Shown: positions 27,297 through 37,045, numbered from the stretch's first letter. The stretch is DNA of 64,000 bases from Burkholderia sp. SRS-46 (GCF_004343775.1 NZ_PTXL01000011.1:124001-188000), one strand, 5' to 3'. Numbers and translations: made by a program. Notes: generated by a model from the letters alone, not told the origin.

Positions 27297-29315
27297 TCAG
27301 TCTGTCCCGCCGCGCAGGAAATCGTCGTGCACGCTCGCCGTATCCGCGATCGTGCGCAACAGCACGACGCCGCGCAGCAGTGCCCGCCCTGTGTCGCCGT
27401 CGACGTCGCCCACGCGCCGCCGCAGCACGCGCTCGCCCGCGTCGCAGGCCGTGGCGAGCCGCCCGAATTCCCCGCGCGCGAGCCGCGCCAGCACGACGCC
27501 GGCCGGGCGCCTCAGCGCGGGCTGCCGCTCGGCCAGGTCGGCAAGCGCGAGCACGCTGTCGCCGATCGTCCAGGCCGCGAGCAGGTCGCGCAGGTCACGC
27601 TCGACGATGGGCTGCGGCATGGCGCCCGCGAACGCGAATGCGTGGCCGAGGCGGTCGGCGGTGCGGCTCAGCCACGCGCTCGCCGCCCAGCCGTGCGGCG
27701 CGCGCGCGATAGCCGCCAGGTCGCGGCGCACCGCGCGATGCAGGCGCCGCCGGCTCGCGCGGGGATCGTGCGGAAACACGAGCGCGAACACCAGCGCGCC
27801 GAACGCGATCCCGAGCAGCGTGGCCAGCGCGCCGTTGAGGAACGCCGCGTCGCCGATTCGCGCGGTATTGCTCGGCGACGTGAAGTTCCAGAAGAAGATC
27901 GCGAAGCTGCTGCCCATCGCCGCGGTGCGGGGATAGCGCATCGCGATGCCCGCGCCCATCATGAACACGCCGACGATGTAGGCCAGCATCACGAAATCCG
28001 ACACCGCCGGCAGCAGGATGAAATTGCACACGATGCCGGCCAGCGCCGCGCACGCCGTGCCCTTGAGGAAGCCGAGCGCCGCGCCGATCGCGTTCGGGCG
28101 CGTCGAGAACAGCGCGCTGACCACGCCCACGACGGTGACGAACCCGGCGCCCGACGGCCACGCGCTGAAGATCCAGAACCCCGCCGCGGCCAGCACCGCG
28201 ACGAACGCGCGCAGGCCGTTGTGCCACGCGAGCACTGCGTCGCGGTGATACGCATAGCGCACGCGGGACGCCGGCGGCGCCGGCAGGTCGATCAGCGCCT
28301 TGCGCGCGAACGCGGCGTCGAACCCGGCGAGCAGCGCCGCGAGACGATCAAGCGTCAGCAGCCGCGACGCGCGCGCGCCGGCCGGCTGCGCCGCTTCCGC
28401 GCGCAGCGCGTCGTCGACGCGGGCCCGCAACGACGCCATGCCGGGCCCGGCCTCGCCCGACGCGGCCACGCCGTCGAGCATCCGCGCGGCCTCGGCGAGC
28501 AGCGGGTCCGGCGCGTCGCCGCTGCGTTGCGCATGCTCGCGCACGGCCTGCGCGGCCGCATGCGCGGTCAGCACCGCGAGCGCGGCGCCGCGCAGATGCC
28601 CGATCAGGTGCCGCACGGGCGGCGCACCGGCCACCGCATACTCGGTCGCGGTATCGAGCGCCAGCGCGTCGACGAACAGCCGGTGCACCGCCGCGCCGTT
28701 CGGCTCGCGGCGCAACGCGCCGGCGCCGACGGCCACCGCCCGTGCGAGATAGCGGGCAAGCCGCGCGCGCACCTCCCGCAGCGGCGCGCCCGGCGAAAAG
28801 ATCGTCTCCATCGTCGCGGCGCAGAGAATGCCGACCACGACGTACATGAACCGCGCGGTCGCGATGTCGAACGCCTGCAACGGCGCGGACACCGCGTCCA
28901 TCGCGATGATCGCGGCCGTATAGCCGGACAGCACCGCCGCGTATGCGCGGAAATTCCGCAGGAAGGTCGCGACGCCCGCGCACAGCCCGATCCACGCGGC
29001 GAGCGCGAGCAGGAACAGTTCGGGGGTCTGCGCGAACGCGCCGGTCAGCGCCAGCGCGACCGCGGCGCCCACCGCCGTGCCGAGAATCCGGTACTGGCTC
29101 TTCGACAGCCCCATCCCGCGATTGCCCTGCGCGACGATCCACACGGTCGCCGCCGCCCATTTCGGGTCGTCGAGGTTCATCCGGAATGCAATGTACAGCG
29201 CGATCAGCGACGCGGCCGTGGTGCGCAGCGCGAAGGCGACGGCGCCGAGCGACAGCGCCGGCAGCGCCGCGCGCAGCCCGGCGAGCAGCGCGGCCTTGGG
29301 GAAAGCGGATTTCAT
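27297..29315 (-). CDS. FUSC-family (AaeB/YccS-like) membrane protein
   Basis: A 672-residue inner-membrane protein. Two membrane blocks of about six TMs each lie at residues 15-165 and 365-500, separated by and followed by cytoplasmic helical domains. The FUSC markers are DDPKWAAATVWIVAQ in the first block and WPSGAGFVTVVGVVSALFSTRPN in the second. Relatives such as AaeB export aromatic acids. No AaeA-type membrane-fusion gene is adjacent, so partners must be elsewhere. The start MKSAFPKAALL is chosen as the beginning of the conserved part. Confidence 0.88.
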   Translation of the reverse strand: MKSAFPKAALLAGLRAALPALSLGAVAFALRTTAASLIALYIAFRMNLDDPKWAAATVWIVAQGNRGMGLSKSQYRILGTAVGAAVALALTGAFAQTPELFLLALAAWIGLCAGVATFLRNFRAYAAVLSGYTAAIIAMDAVSAPLQAFDIATARFMYVVVGILCAATMETIFSPGAPLREVRARLARYLARAVAVGAGALRREPNGAAVHRLFVDALALDTATEYAVAGAPPVRHLIGHLRGAALAVLTAHAAAQAVREHAQRSGDAPDPLLAEAARMLDGVAASGEAGPGMASLRARVDDALRAEAAQPAGARASRLLTLDRLAALLAGFDAAFARKALIDLPAPPASRVRYAYHRDAVLAWHNGLRAFVAVLAAAGFWIFSAWPSGAGFVTVVGVVSALFSTRPNAIGAALGFLKGTACAALAGIVCNFILLPAVSDFVMLAYIVGVFMMGAGIAMRYPRTAAMGSSFAIFFWNFTSPSNTARIGDAAFLNGALATLLGIAFGALVFALVFPHDPRASRRRLHRAVRRDLAAIARAPHGWAASAWLSRTADRLGHAFAFAGAMPQPIVERDLRDLLAAWTIGDSVLALADLAERQPALRRPAGVVLARLARGEFGRLATACDAGERVLRRRVGDVDGDTGRALLRGVVLLRTIADTASVHDDFLRGGTD

Positions 29316-29471
29316 GCGGCGAGCATACGGGCGCGCGGACGCCGTCACTACGGAGGCCGGCTGGGATAGGTTATTGCGCGCGGCGCGATAATCCGCGCGA
29401 GCCCGCCCGGCACGAGACGAAATGGCCAGGAACGCTAAGATGGGCGCGAACCAACCACACCCGCCGCCTGT

Positions 29472-30374
29472 ATGGACTTAGAAAGCATCCAGATCTTCCT
29501 GCGCGTGGTGGAGCGCGGCAGCTTTACCGCGGCCTCCGCGCAGCTCGGCATGCCGCTCAGTCGGACGAGCCGCAAGGTGAAGCAGCTCGAAGCCGATCTC
29601 GGCGTGCAGCTGCTGTACCGCACCACGCGCCGCGTATCGGTGACCGAGGCCGGCCGCGACTACTACGAGCGCTGCCTGCGCGCCGAGGACATCCTGCAGG
29701 AAGCGGATCGCCAGGTGCGCGCGCTGCGTACCGAACCGGAAGGCACGCTGCGCGTGCTCGTGCCCTACGCGATCGGCCTGTTCCAGCTCGAACCGGCGCT
29801 CGCCGAGTTCCGCCGCCGCTACCCGCGCGTGCAGCTCGTGCTGAGCTACGACAACAGCCCGCTCGACCTGATCGAGCACGGCTTCGACGTCGCGCTGCGC
29901 TCGGGGCCGCTGGACGATTCCGGCTACGTCGCGCGCTCGCTCGGCTGGTCGCACGCGAAGCTCGCCGCGAGCCCCGGCTACCTCGATCGCGCCGGCCGGC
30001 CGCACACGCCGCAGGATCTCGCGCAGCACGACATCCTGTTCATCGGCCACGATGCGCCGGGCCTGACGCTGCGGCTCGCCAGCGTCACGGGCGAGGCGGC
30101 CGACGTGGTCGTGCGGCCCGTGCTGATCTCGAACGAGTCGCTGACGGTGCTGCGCCAGACCGTCAGCGGCGGCGGCATCGCGCTGATCTCGACGCACTTC
30201 ACGGACAACCGGCTCGCGAACCACGAGCTGGAAATCGTGCTGCCCGACTGGCACCGCGCCGACGACGTCGAGATCCATGCGCTGTTCCCGCGCCGCGCGA
30301 CGCTCGACAGCAAGGTGCGCGCGTTCGTCGACTTCGCGACGGAAGTCTTCGCGCCGTGGCGCGTCGCGCCGTGA
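29472..30374 (+). CDS. LysR-family transcriptional regulator
   Basis: This encodes 300 residues from MDLESIQIFLRVVERGSFT. The HTH spans residues 1-60 (AASAQLGMPLSRTSRKVKQLE). The effector domain has the layout of the AaeR/DmlR-like group (LRVLVPYAIGLFQLEPALAEF). It is divergent from the FUSC gene (156 bp apart), and LysR genes commonly control the divergent gene. This supports a role in aromatic-acid-type efflux control, by inference. Confidence 0.9.
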   Translation: MDLESIQIFLRVVERGSFTAASAQLGMPLSRTSRKVKQLEADLGVQLLYRTTRRVSVTEAGRDYYERCLRAEDILQEADRQVRALRTEPEGTLRVLVPYAIGLFQLEPALAEFRRRYPRVQLVLSYDNSPLDLIEHGFDVALRSGPLDDSGYVARSLGWSHAKLAASPGYLDRAGRPHTPQDLAQHDILFIGHDAPGLTLRLASVTGEAADVVVRPVLISNESLTVLRQTVSGGGIALISTHFTDNRLANHELEIVLPDWHRADDVEIHALFPRRATLDSKVRAFVDFATEVFAPWRVAP

Positions 30375-30515
30375 GCGCGTGCGCCCGGCCCCGCCCGCGG
30401 CGCGCGTAATAAACCCTCACAAACGATACAGATCGGCCGTCAACACCGGTCGTCCGCCACCCGTTCTTGGGGCAAGCGCCGGAAATTCCTCCGCGCAACG
30501 ACAGGAGAAAACACC

Positions 30516-30845
30516 ATGCGAGCCCTCACCCGCACTCTCGCGATCGCCGCCACGCTGATGTCGGTGCTGACCGGCACCGCGTTCGCCGACACGCCGTGGC
30601 AAAAAACCCACCCGCGACGCGAAGAGGTGAACCAGCGCCTCGCAAACCAGAACCGCCGCATCCACCACGAAGTGAAGGAAGGCGAGATGCCGCACGCGCA
30701 AGCGGCGCGGCTGCATCGCGACGACCGCCGGATCCGCCAGGAAGAGCGGGACATGGCGGCGCAGAACGGCGGACATCTCACCCGGACGGAACAGCACGTG
30801 CTGAACCAGCAGGAGAACGCGGTCAGCCACAAGATCAGTCAATAA
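30516..30845 (+). CDS. Small secreted helical protein, function unknown
   Basis: This encodes 109 residues. The signal peptide is residues 1-25 (LAIAATLMSVLTGTAFA-DT). The mature part is highly charged and predicted helical, with two related segments (RREEVNQRLANQNRRIHHEV and HRDDRRIRQEERDMAAQNGG). It has several His residues and no Cys. GACAGGAG precedes the ATG. Proteins of this kind are common in Burkholderia as unnamed periplasmic proteins. Downstream is a strong hairpin terminator. Confidence 0.8.
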   Translation: MRALTRTLAIAATLMSVLTGTAFADTPWQKTHPRREEVNQRLANQNRRIHHEVKEGEMPHAQAARLHRDDRRIRQEERDMAAQNGGHLTRTEQHVLNQQENAVSHKISQ

Positions 30846-30871
30846 GCGTGCCGCCGCGGTGAACTTCGATC

Positions 30872-30906
30872 GCCCGCTGCCGGGCCCCGGCAGCGGGCGC
30901 TTGTTG
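30872..30906 (+). terminator. Hairpin terminator after the small secreted protein
   Basis: A perfect 12-bp GC-rich stem (30872-30883 and 30887-30898, 3-nt loop) is followed by GCTTGTTGT. It begins 26 nt after the stop codon. Confidence 0.65.
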
Positions 30907-31083
30907 TATCGAATCGTTTCAGCGCGCAATGCGTGTCATTCCCTGCGGGTATACTCCGCCGTCAATCGCTCCCCCGCATCCGCTGCGTCAAAAGCCGCGC
31001 GATGCGACGCGGTTTCGTTGCGAAGCTTCGCGTTTCGCCTGCCCCGCGTTCCAGCCTCGACACGAGAGACACGACGACCCACC

Positions 31084-31419
31084 ATGAAACGATTCCTGCT
31101 GCTCTTCCCTGCCGCCGCCCTGCTCGCCGCCTGCGGTTCCGCGCCGACTTCCGGCACGGCCGAATCCGGCGCGAACGCGATGATCTACGTGTCGTCGCAG
31201 CGCCCGGCCGACGCGATCGGCAACTGCCTCGAAGGCCGCCTGTCGGACGCGCGCCGTTCGCATCACAACGGCGCGATCGACGTCGACGTCGGCTCGGGCT
31301 CCTACTTCGTCACGCTCACGCCGTCCGGCGCGGGCTCGGTCATCAAGGTCGTGCGCGGCTCCGCGAGCGAGCCGGCCGAGGAAGCGATGCGCTTCGCGAT
31401 CGCGCGCTGCGCGATCTGA
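31084..31419 (+). CDS. Small lipoprotein, function unknown
   Basis: This encodes 111 residues. A lipoprotein signal (FLLLFPAAALLAAC, lipobox LAAC at residues 14-17) is followed by a Gly/Ser linker and a compact domain of about 80 residues containing two further Cys (IGNCLEGR and the C-terminal ARCAI) that could form a disulfide. The domain pattern (IGNCLEGRLS, VTLTPSGAGSVIKVV) is that of small Burkholderia outer-envelope lipoproteins of unknown role. The ATG lies just after a purine-rich stretch. Confidence 0.8.
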   Translation: MKRFLLLFPAAALLAACGSAPTSGTAESGANAMIYVSSQRPADAIGNCLEGRLSDARRSHHNGAIDVDVGSGSYFVTLTPSGAGSVIKVVRGSASEPAEEAMRFAIARCAI

Positions 31420-31539
31420 CGCGCCGGGCGCGCCGCCGCCCGCTTGCCGCGCGCGCCCGCCGCACGCGCGGCGAATATTTTCAACCGGGCGCCCGTCGAT
31501 GAGAGAATCGCACCACGATCTCTTCCCGATGGAGCCCGC

Positions 31540-33129
31540 ATGAAGCATCTGCTGTCCAAGCTGTTCGTCAGTGCCGCGCTCGTCGCGCTCACGCCGGCGC
31601 TGCCGGCCCAGGCCGCGACGCCGCCCGGCATCTTCGTCATCGCCACCCAGCTCGCCGAATTCACGACCCTCGACCCGAGCGCCATCTACGAGCTCGTGCC
31701 GTCGGAGTACGCCGCGAATACCTACGAACGGCTGGTGCGCGTCGACCTGAAGGATCCGACGCAGTTCACCGGGCAGATCGCGCAATCGTGGAGCGTCGGC
31801 GCGGACGGCGTCACCTACACCTTCAAGCTGCGCCCCGGCCTCATGTTCCATTCCGGCAATCCGCTCACCGCCGACGACGTCGCATGGTCGCTGCAGCGCA
31901 CCGTGCTGCTCGACAAGGGCCCGGCCAGCGTGCTCGCCGATCTCGGCCTCACGAAGGCGAACGTCATGCAGAAGGTGCGCGCGGTCGATGCGCAGACGGT
32001 CGTGCTCGAAACCGACCGCAAGACCGCGCCGAGCTTCGTGCTCAACGTGCTGAGCGCGTGCCCGGCGTCCGTGTTCGACAAGAAGCTGCTGCTGTCGCAC
32101 CAGCAGGGCAACGATTTCGGCAGCGGCTGGCTGCGCACCAATGACGCCGGCTCCGGCCCGTACAAGCTCGTCAAGTGGACGCCGAACGAGAGCATCGTGC
32201 TGCAGCGCTTCGACGCGTACCGCACGCCGTATCCGATGCAGCGCATCGTGCTGCGCCACGTGCCCGAGGCATCCGCGCAGCGCCTGCTGCTCGAGAACGG
32301 CGACGCCGACGCGGCGCGCAACCTGAGCCCCGACAGCCTCGCCACGCTCACGAAGGCGGGCAAGATCAAGGTCACCGCGTGGCCGGTGTCCGCGCTGCTG
32401 TACCTGAGCCTGAACACGAAGAACCCGAACCTCGCGAAGCCCGAGGTGCAGGAAGCGATGAAGTGGCTCGTCGACTACGACGGCATCCAGCGCAACATCG
32501 TCAGCACGACCTACAAGGTGCACCAGACGTTCCTGCCGGAAGGCTTCCTCGGCACGTCGAACGCGCGCCCGTACAAGCAGGACGTCGCGAAGGCGAAGGC
32601 GCTGCTCGCGAAGGCGGGCCTGCCGAACGGCTTCTCGGTGTCGATGGACATGCCGAACGACTACCCGTTCCTGGAGATCGCGCAGGCGCTGCAGGCGAAC
32701 TTCGCGCAGGCCGGCATCCAGGTGAAGCTGATCCCGGGCGACGCGAAGCAGGCGATCGGCAAGTATCGCGCGCGCCAGCACGACATCTTCATCGGCGAAT
32801 GGTCGCCGGATTACATGGATCCGAACAGCAACGCGCGCGGCTTCGCGTGGAATCCGGACAACTCCGACCAGTCGGCAACCAAGATGCTCGCGTGGCGCAA
32901 CAGCTGGGACATCCCGCAACTGACGAAGGACACCGAGGCCGCGCTCGTCGAGCCGTCGCCCGCGAAGCGCGCGCAGCGCTACGACGCGCTGCAGAAGGCG
33001 GTGCTCGCGCGCTCGCCGTTCATCATCATGTTCGAGAAGGTCGTGCAGGTCGCGACGCGGCCGGGCGTGACCGGGCCGGAAATCGGGCCGATCAACGATC
33101 TCGTGTCGTACCGGACGCTGAAGAAGTAG
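31540..33129 (+). CDS. Orphan family-5 peptide-binding protein (ABC transporter)
   Basis: A 529-residue periplasmic oligopeptide-type binding protein (DppA/OppA/DdpA family) with signal peptide 1-25 (cleavage at AQA-AT). Family marks: the N-terminal LDPSAIYELVPSEYAANTYE, FKLRPGLMFHSGNPLTADDV and the C-terminal NDLVSYRTLKK. No permease or ATPase follows. It is a close paralogue of the binding protein at 37656, by eye the same sequence over long stretches, and probably shares that transporter. GGAG lies 6 nt before the ATG. Confidence 0.92.
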   Translation: MKHLLSKLFVSAALVALTPALPAQAATPPGIFVIATQLAEFTTLDPSAIYELVPSEYAANTYERLVRVDLKDPTQFTGQIAQSWSVGADGVTYTFKLRPGLMFHSGNPLTADDVAWSLQRTVLLDKGPASVLADLGLTKANVMQKVRAVDAQTVVLETDRKTAPSFVLNVLSACPASVFDKKLLLSHQQGNDFGSGWLRTNDAGSGPYKLVKWTPNESIVLQRFDAYRTPYPMQRIVLRHVPEASAQRLLLENGDADAARNLSPDSLATLTKAGKIKVTAWPVSALLYLSLNTKNPNLAKPEVQEAMKWLVDYDGIQRNIVSTTYKVHQTFLPEGFLGTSNARPYKQDVAKAKALLAKAGLPNGFSVSMDMPNDYPFLEIAQALQANFAQAGIQVKLIPGDAKQAIGKYRARQHDIFIGEWSPDYMDPNSNARGFAWNPDNSDQSATKMLAWRNSWDIPQLTKDTEAALVEPSPAKRAQRYDALQKAVLARSPFIIMFEKVVQVATRPGVTGPEIGPINDLVSYRTLKK

Positions 33130-33174
33130 GCGGCGGCGCCCGCGGCGACCGCGCGCCGCCGCGGGGCGCGGCCT

Positions 33175-34482
33175 TCAACCGAACGCCGCCCACACCAGGT
33201 ACGCATTCAAGCCGACGATCACGACCGTCGCCGCGCCGGCCGCAATTCGCAGCGGCATGCGCATCGCATGCGCGCCCATCACGTCGGCGCGCGCCGACAG
33301 CACCAGCAGCGCGATCATCGGCACCGGCAGCACGAAGCTCAGCACGACCTGGCTCAGCACCATTGCGCGCGTGACGTCGCAGCCCAGCGCGACCACCGCG
33401 AACGCCGGCGCGATCGTCACCGCGCGCCGCACCCACACCGGCATCCGCCGCCGGATGAAGCCCTGCATCACGACCTGCCCCGCCATCGTGCCGACCACCG
33501 AACTCGACACGCCCGACGTCAGCAGCGCGACCAGGAACAGCGCGCCGGCCGCCGGCCCGAGCACCGGCACCAGCGTGTGATACGCGTCGCCGATGTCGGT
33601 CGTGCCCGGCGCCGTCCGGTGGAACGCCGACGACGCCATCATCACCATCGCGAGATTCACGGCGCCGGCCACGCCGAGCGCGGCGACCACCTCGCGGTTC
33701 GAGAAGCGCACCAGCCGGCGGCGCTCGGCGTCGTTGCGCGGCGTGGTGCGGGCCTGCGTCAGCCCGGAATGCAGGTACAGCGTGTGCGGCATGATCGTCG
33801 CGCCGATGATGCCGACCGCGATCGTCAGCGCCGCGTGATCGGGCAGTTGCGGCACGACGAGGTGCAGCGCCGCCGCGTGCCAGTCCTGCGGCGCGATCAG
33901 CAGCTCGCCGAGGTAGCACGCGCCGATCACGGCGACGAGCGCGGCGATCGCGGCCTCGAGCGGCCGGAAGCCGCGCGTCTCGAGCGCCAGGATCGCGCAG
34001 GTCGCGAGCGCCGTCGCGACCATCCCCGCGAGCAGCGACAGATGGCACAGCAGCCCGAACGCGAGCGCGCCGCCGAGGAATTCGGCGAGATCGGTCGCCA
34101 TCGCGGCGATCTCCGACGCGATCCACATCCCGCAGACGAGCCGTGCCGGGAAATGCGCGCGGCACAGCTCGGCGAGGTTGCGCCCGGTCACGATGCCGAG
34201 CTTCGCCGACATCGCCTGGAACAGCATCGCGATCGCGTTCGCGGCGAGCACGACCCACAGCAGCCGGTAGCCGTACGCGGCGCCCGCCTGGATGTTGGTC
34301 GCGAAGTTGCCGGGATCCATGTAGCCGATCGACGCGATCACGGCGGGGCCGACGAACGGCAGCAGCGCGGCCGCGCCGGTGCGGCGCCCTTCCAGCGCGT
34401 CGCGCGCCGCGCGCCCGGTGCGTTCGGAGGACAGGCCCGGCAGCGCGACGCCGCCGGCAGGTTTGCTCGAAATGGGAAGCAT
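33175..34482 (-). CDS. mntH: Nramp-family divalent metal (Mn2+) transporter
   Basis: A 435-residue, 11-TM proton-coupled metal importer. The two metal-binding helix signatures are present: DPGNFATNIQAGA in TM1 and TIMPHTLYLHSGLTQ in TM6 (the MPH motif; canonical sequences have Ala before it). The start MLPISSKPAGG is chosen because the frame upstream has no resemblance. It lies 87 nt downstream of the oxalate decarboxylase gene on the same strand. That enzyme family needs Mn, so import of its cofactor metal is a natural reason for the pairing. Confidence 0.9.
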   Translation of the reverse strand: MLPISSKPAGGVALPGLSSERTGRAARDALEGRRTGAAALLPFVGPAVIASIGYMDPGNFATNIQAGAAYGYRLLWVVLAANAIAMLFQAMSAKLGIVTGRNLAELCRAHFPARLVCGMWIASEIAAMATDLAEFLGGALAFGLLCHLSLLAGMVATALATCAILALETRGFRPLEAAIAALVAVIGACYLGELLIAPQDWHAAALHLVVPQLPDHAALTIAVGIIGATIMPHTLYLHSGLTQARTTPRNDAERRRLVRFSNREVVAALGVAGAVNLAMVMMASSAFHRTAPGTTDIGDAYHTLVPVLGPAAGALFLVALLTSGVSSSVVGTMAGQVVMQGFIRRRMPVWVRRAVTIAPAFAVVALGCDVTRAMVLSQVVLSFVLPVPMIALLVLSARADVMGAHAMRMPLRIAAGAATVVIVGLNAYLVWAAFG

Positions 34483-34569
34483 GGGTTCGTTCCGTGCGAA
34501 TGAAGGGGGCTGCGGGCAGGGAAAGGTGACCGGCGGCGGCCGGCGCGCCATGGGCCGGCCGTGCGGGGC

Positions 34570-35826
34570 TCACACCGGCACGATGTCCGGGCGGTCGCGC
34601 GGAATCTGCGCGATCACGTCGGGCGCGAGGTTCAGGTGCGCCTCGACGAGCCGCGGCGGCGTATGCGCGAGCCAGTCGGACAGCGACACTTCCGCGTAGC
34701 GCTCGGACCGGAAGATTTCCAGGAACACGAGATCGGTGTTGCCGGTGTTCTGCACGTAGTGCCCGAGGCTCTTCTTCACGTAGCCGACGTCGCCCGCGCG
34801 GAAATCGGCCGTCTGCGCCTTCGGCCCCGTGTCGAACACGGTCATGCGCGCGTCGCCCTGGATGTAGTACTGCCATTCGTCCGCGTTCGGGTGCCAGTGC
34901 AGCTCGCGCATGCCGCCCGGATGCACGGTGACGAGCGCGGCGGACACCGTCTTCGACACGCTGAAGTTGCTGCTGTCCGCGATCCGCACCTCGCCGCCGC
35001 GCGTGCGGACGGCGGGCTTCATATCGCCGAGCGAGAACACGAACGGCTGCGGCGGCGCGCCGCGCGACGACGCGGCCGCGCGCTGCGCCTGCGCGAGCGG
35101 CCCCGGGTCGTCGCCCTGGAAGATCCACAGGTTGTCGAGCGGGATCCTGGCGAACGCGTCGGCCGGCACGCCGAAGTTCAGCGCGAGCACGTCGGGCGGC
35201 GTGTGCGCGATCCAGTCGGTCAGCAGCAGCGTGTTGAATTCGGACGCGCGGCCGTTATCGAACGCAAGCAGGAATTCCGCGCCGTCGCCGCCGAGCCCTT
35301 GCAGCGAGTGCGGGAGCCCGGGCGGGAAATACCACAGGTCGCCGGTCTTCACGTCCTGCACCGACGGCCGCCCCTGTTCGTCGAGCACGGTGATCCGGCA
35401 GCGGCCGTCGAGCATGAATGCCCATTCGGCCTGCTGGTGCCAGTGCATCTCGCGAATGCCGCCGCGCGTGAGGCGCATATTGACACCCGAAATGGTGTCG
35501 GAAATCGCGAAATCGTCCTGCGTGACTTCCCGCGCCCAGCCGCCGTTCTGAATGCGTTTATGCGCATTATTGAAAGACGCCCAGAATAACGGCATGCCGT
35601 TGATATCGGTCGCGGGCGGATCCTGAAAGGATGGAAACTGATTGGCCAATGCCGGGTTTTTCGGCCCCGGATCGGTCAGGCTCTGGCGGTTGCGCGCGTT
35701 GATCGCGCCTTCCGGCGGGCGGTCCGGGTTGCCGAACGAGGCCGCCTTCGCCGTTACGGCGAGGCCTGCCGCGGCAACCGCGCCAGCCGTGTTCGCGAGC
35801 ATCCTGCGTCGGGAAAGATTCGTCAT
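34570..35826 (-). CDS. oxdC: Oxalate decarboxylase-type bicupin, Tat-exported
   Basis: A 418-residue two-cupin protein. It has an N-terminal twin-Arg signal (SRRRMLANTAGAVAAAGLAV). Cupin 1 has ligands in GIREMHWHQQAEWAF and LPHSLQG; cupin 2 in MRELHWHPNADEWQYYIQG and LGHYVQN, giving two intact Mn sites. The flexible lid reads SEFNT where Bacillus OxdC has SENST; the catalytic Glu is kept, which favours decarboxylation of oxalate to formate and CO2 over oxidation. Divergent from rpiR across an AT-rich gap. Probably an operon with mntH. Confidence 0.93.
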   Translation of the reverse strand: MTNLSRRRMLANTAGAVAAAGLAVTAKAASFGNPDRPPEGAINARNRQSLTDPGPKNPALANQFPSFQDPPATDINGMPLFWASFNNAHKRIQNGGWAREVTQDDFAISDTISGVNMRLTRGGIREMHWHQQAEWAFMLDGRCRITVLDEQGRPSVQDVKTGDLWYFPPGLPHSLQGLGGDGAEFLLAFDNGRASEFNTLLLTDWIAHTPPDVLALNFGVPADAFARIPLDNLWIFQGDDPGPLAQAQRAAASSRGAPPQPFVFSLGDMKPAVRTRGGEVRIADSSNFSVSKTVSAALVTVHPGGMRELHWHPNADEWQYYIQGDARMTVFDTGPKAQTADFRAGDVGYVKKSLGHYVQNTGNTDLVFLEIFRSERYAEVSLSDWLAHTPPRLVEAHLNLAPDVIAQIPRDRPDIVPV

Positions 35827-36160
35827 GGTTTCCTCTTCGATTCCGCAATTAATCGGATTTGCAGCGCGGGATAATCATTCGCCTTTCAATTTGCCAATGA
35901 TTTGAATATCCCGAGACACAAGTTAAATACAAATCGAAGAGAAAATTAAATGATTAATCAAGATGGGTTAATGATTTAATATGATCTACTTTAAGTTTGT
36001 AATAAATACGGTCGAGTCCGGCAAGCACGCGATGCAGGCCGGCCGCCAACGAACTCTATCGATGACAGCTATCCAATAGTTTTTATCATCTGGCGCGAAT
36101 GATTTTGGTTTCGTTAGATCAATGACAACTCGCCGCCCGACGACAACGATCTAACAGCCG
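35827..36160. promoter_or_regulatory. AT-rich divergent promoter region between oxdC and rpiR
   Basis: About 330 bp of markedly AT-rich DNA serves two divergent operons. It contains an imperfect inverted repeat (35946-35959 with 35966-35979, 12 of 14 positions pairing) built from TTAAATGATTAATC, a candidate regulator site. No gene is seen in it. Confidence 0.5.
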
Positions 36161-37045
36161 ATGACCTGCGCGTTCGCCCATACCGTCGAAGCCCGTTTCA
36201 CCGACCTGACGCCCACCGCCAAGCGCATCGCGAGCTACATGCTCGCGAATCTCGAGCGGCTCGGGCTCGAGACCGCCGACCAGATCGCGCAGCAGGCCGG
36301 CACCAGCGGGATCTCGGTCGGGCGCTTCCTGCGCAGCGTCGGCTACCGCAATCTCGACGACCTTAAGCGCGAGTTGCGCGGCGACGGCGATCGCCCGTGG
36401 ATGATCACCGACCGCCTCGACGAATACCGCCGCGCCACCGCCACGCCGGACGGCGCGCGCCACGACGCGCTCGCGCTGTCGCTCGACCGCGAGCTGGACG
36501 CGATCCGGCACGTGTACCGGCTCGCCGAAGGCCCCGTGTTCGCGCGCGTGGCGGAGCGCATCGCGCAAGCCGACGCGGTGTTCATCCTCGGCATCCAGTC
36601 GACGCGCGGGATCGGCAATGCGTTCAGCAGCTACCTCGAATACCTGCGCCCGCGCGTGTTCTATTCGGACGGCCAGTCGGGCTCGTACGTCGATTCGCTG
36701 AACTCGGAATTCGCGCGCCCGTACTGCATCGTCACCGATACCCGCGCGTATTCGCGCGTCGCGCGCCGCTATTGCCAGGCGGCCGCCGAGCGCGGCCAGC
36801 CGTTCGCGCTCGTCACCGACCTCTACTGCCCGTGGGCGCGCGAATGGCCGGCCGATCTGCTGCAGGTGAAGACCGACGTCGGGCAGTTCTGGGATTCGCT
36901 CGCGCCGCTGACCTGCCTGTTCAACCTGCTGATCACCGCCGTGGTCGACCGCCTCGGCCCGCGATCGACCGGCGCGTCGCCGCAACCGCGAGCGCAGCGC
37001 GTTCGACCACCGAACCCTGACCGAACCCCGAACCCGAGCCCCTGA
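36161..37045 (+). CDS. MurR/RpiR-family transcriptional regulator
   Basis: This encodes 294 residues. The N-terminal HTH_6 domain spans residues 1-75 (LTPTAKRIASYMLANLE, QAGTSGISVGRFLRSVGYRN). The SIS (sugar-isomerase) domain spans about 125-255 (IAQADAVFILGIQSTRGIGN, VTDTRAYSRVARRYCQ). RpiR members often sense phosphorylated amino sugars or cell-wall-derived ligands, which suits control of the D-Ala-D-Ala dipeptide operon that follows. The last 25 residues are Arg/Pro-rich and unlike the family, so a late frameshift is possible. The next gene begins 7 nt after the stop. Confidence 0.88.
   Translation: MTCAFAHTVEARFTDLTPTAKRIASYMLANLERLGLETADQIAQQAGTSGISVGRFLRSVGYRNLDDLKRELRGDGDRPWMITDRLDEYRRATATPDGARHDALALSLDRELDAIRHVYRLAEGPVFARVAERIAQADAVFILGIQSTRGIGNAFSSYLEYLRPRVFYSDGQSGSYVDSLNSEFARPYCIVTDTRAYSRVARRYCQAAAERGQPFALVTDLYCPWAREWPADLLQVKTDVGQFWDSLAPLTCLFNLLITAVVDRLGPRSTGASPQPRAQRVRPPNPDRTPNPSP

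Noticed and set aside
23868..29369. A 1833-codon open frame on the plus strand
   Set aside because: It overlaps the well-supported YdeP, bestrophin and FUSC genes in another frame and is Arg/Ala/His-rich, a typical artefact of high GC.
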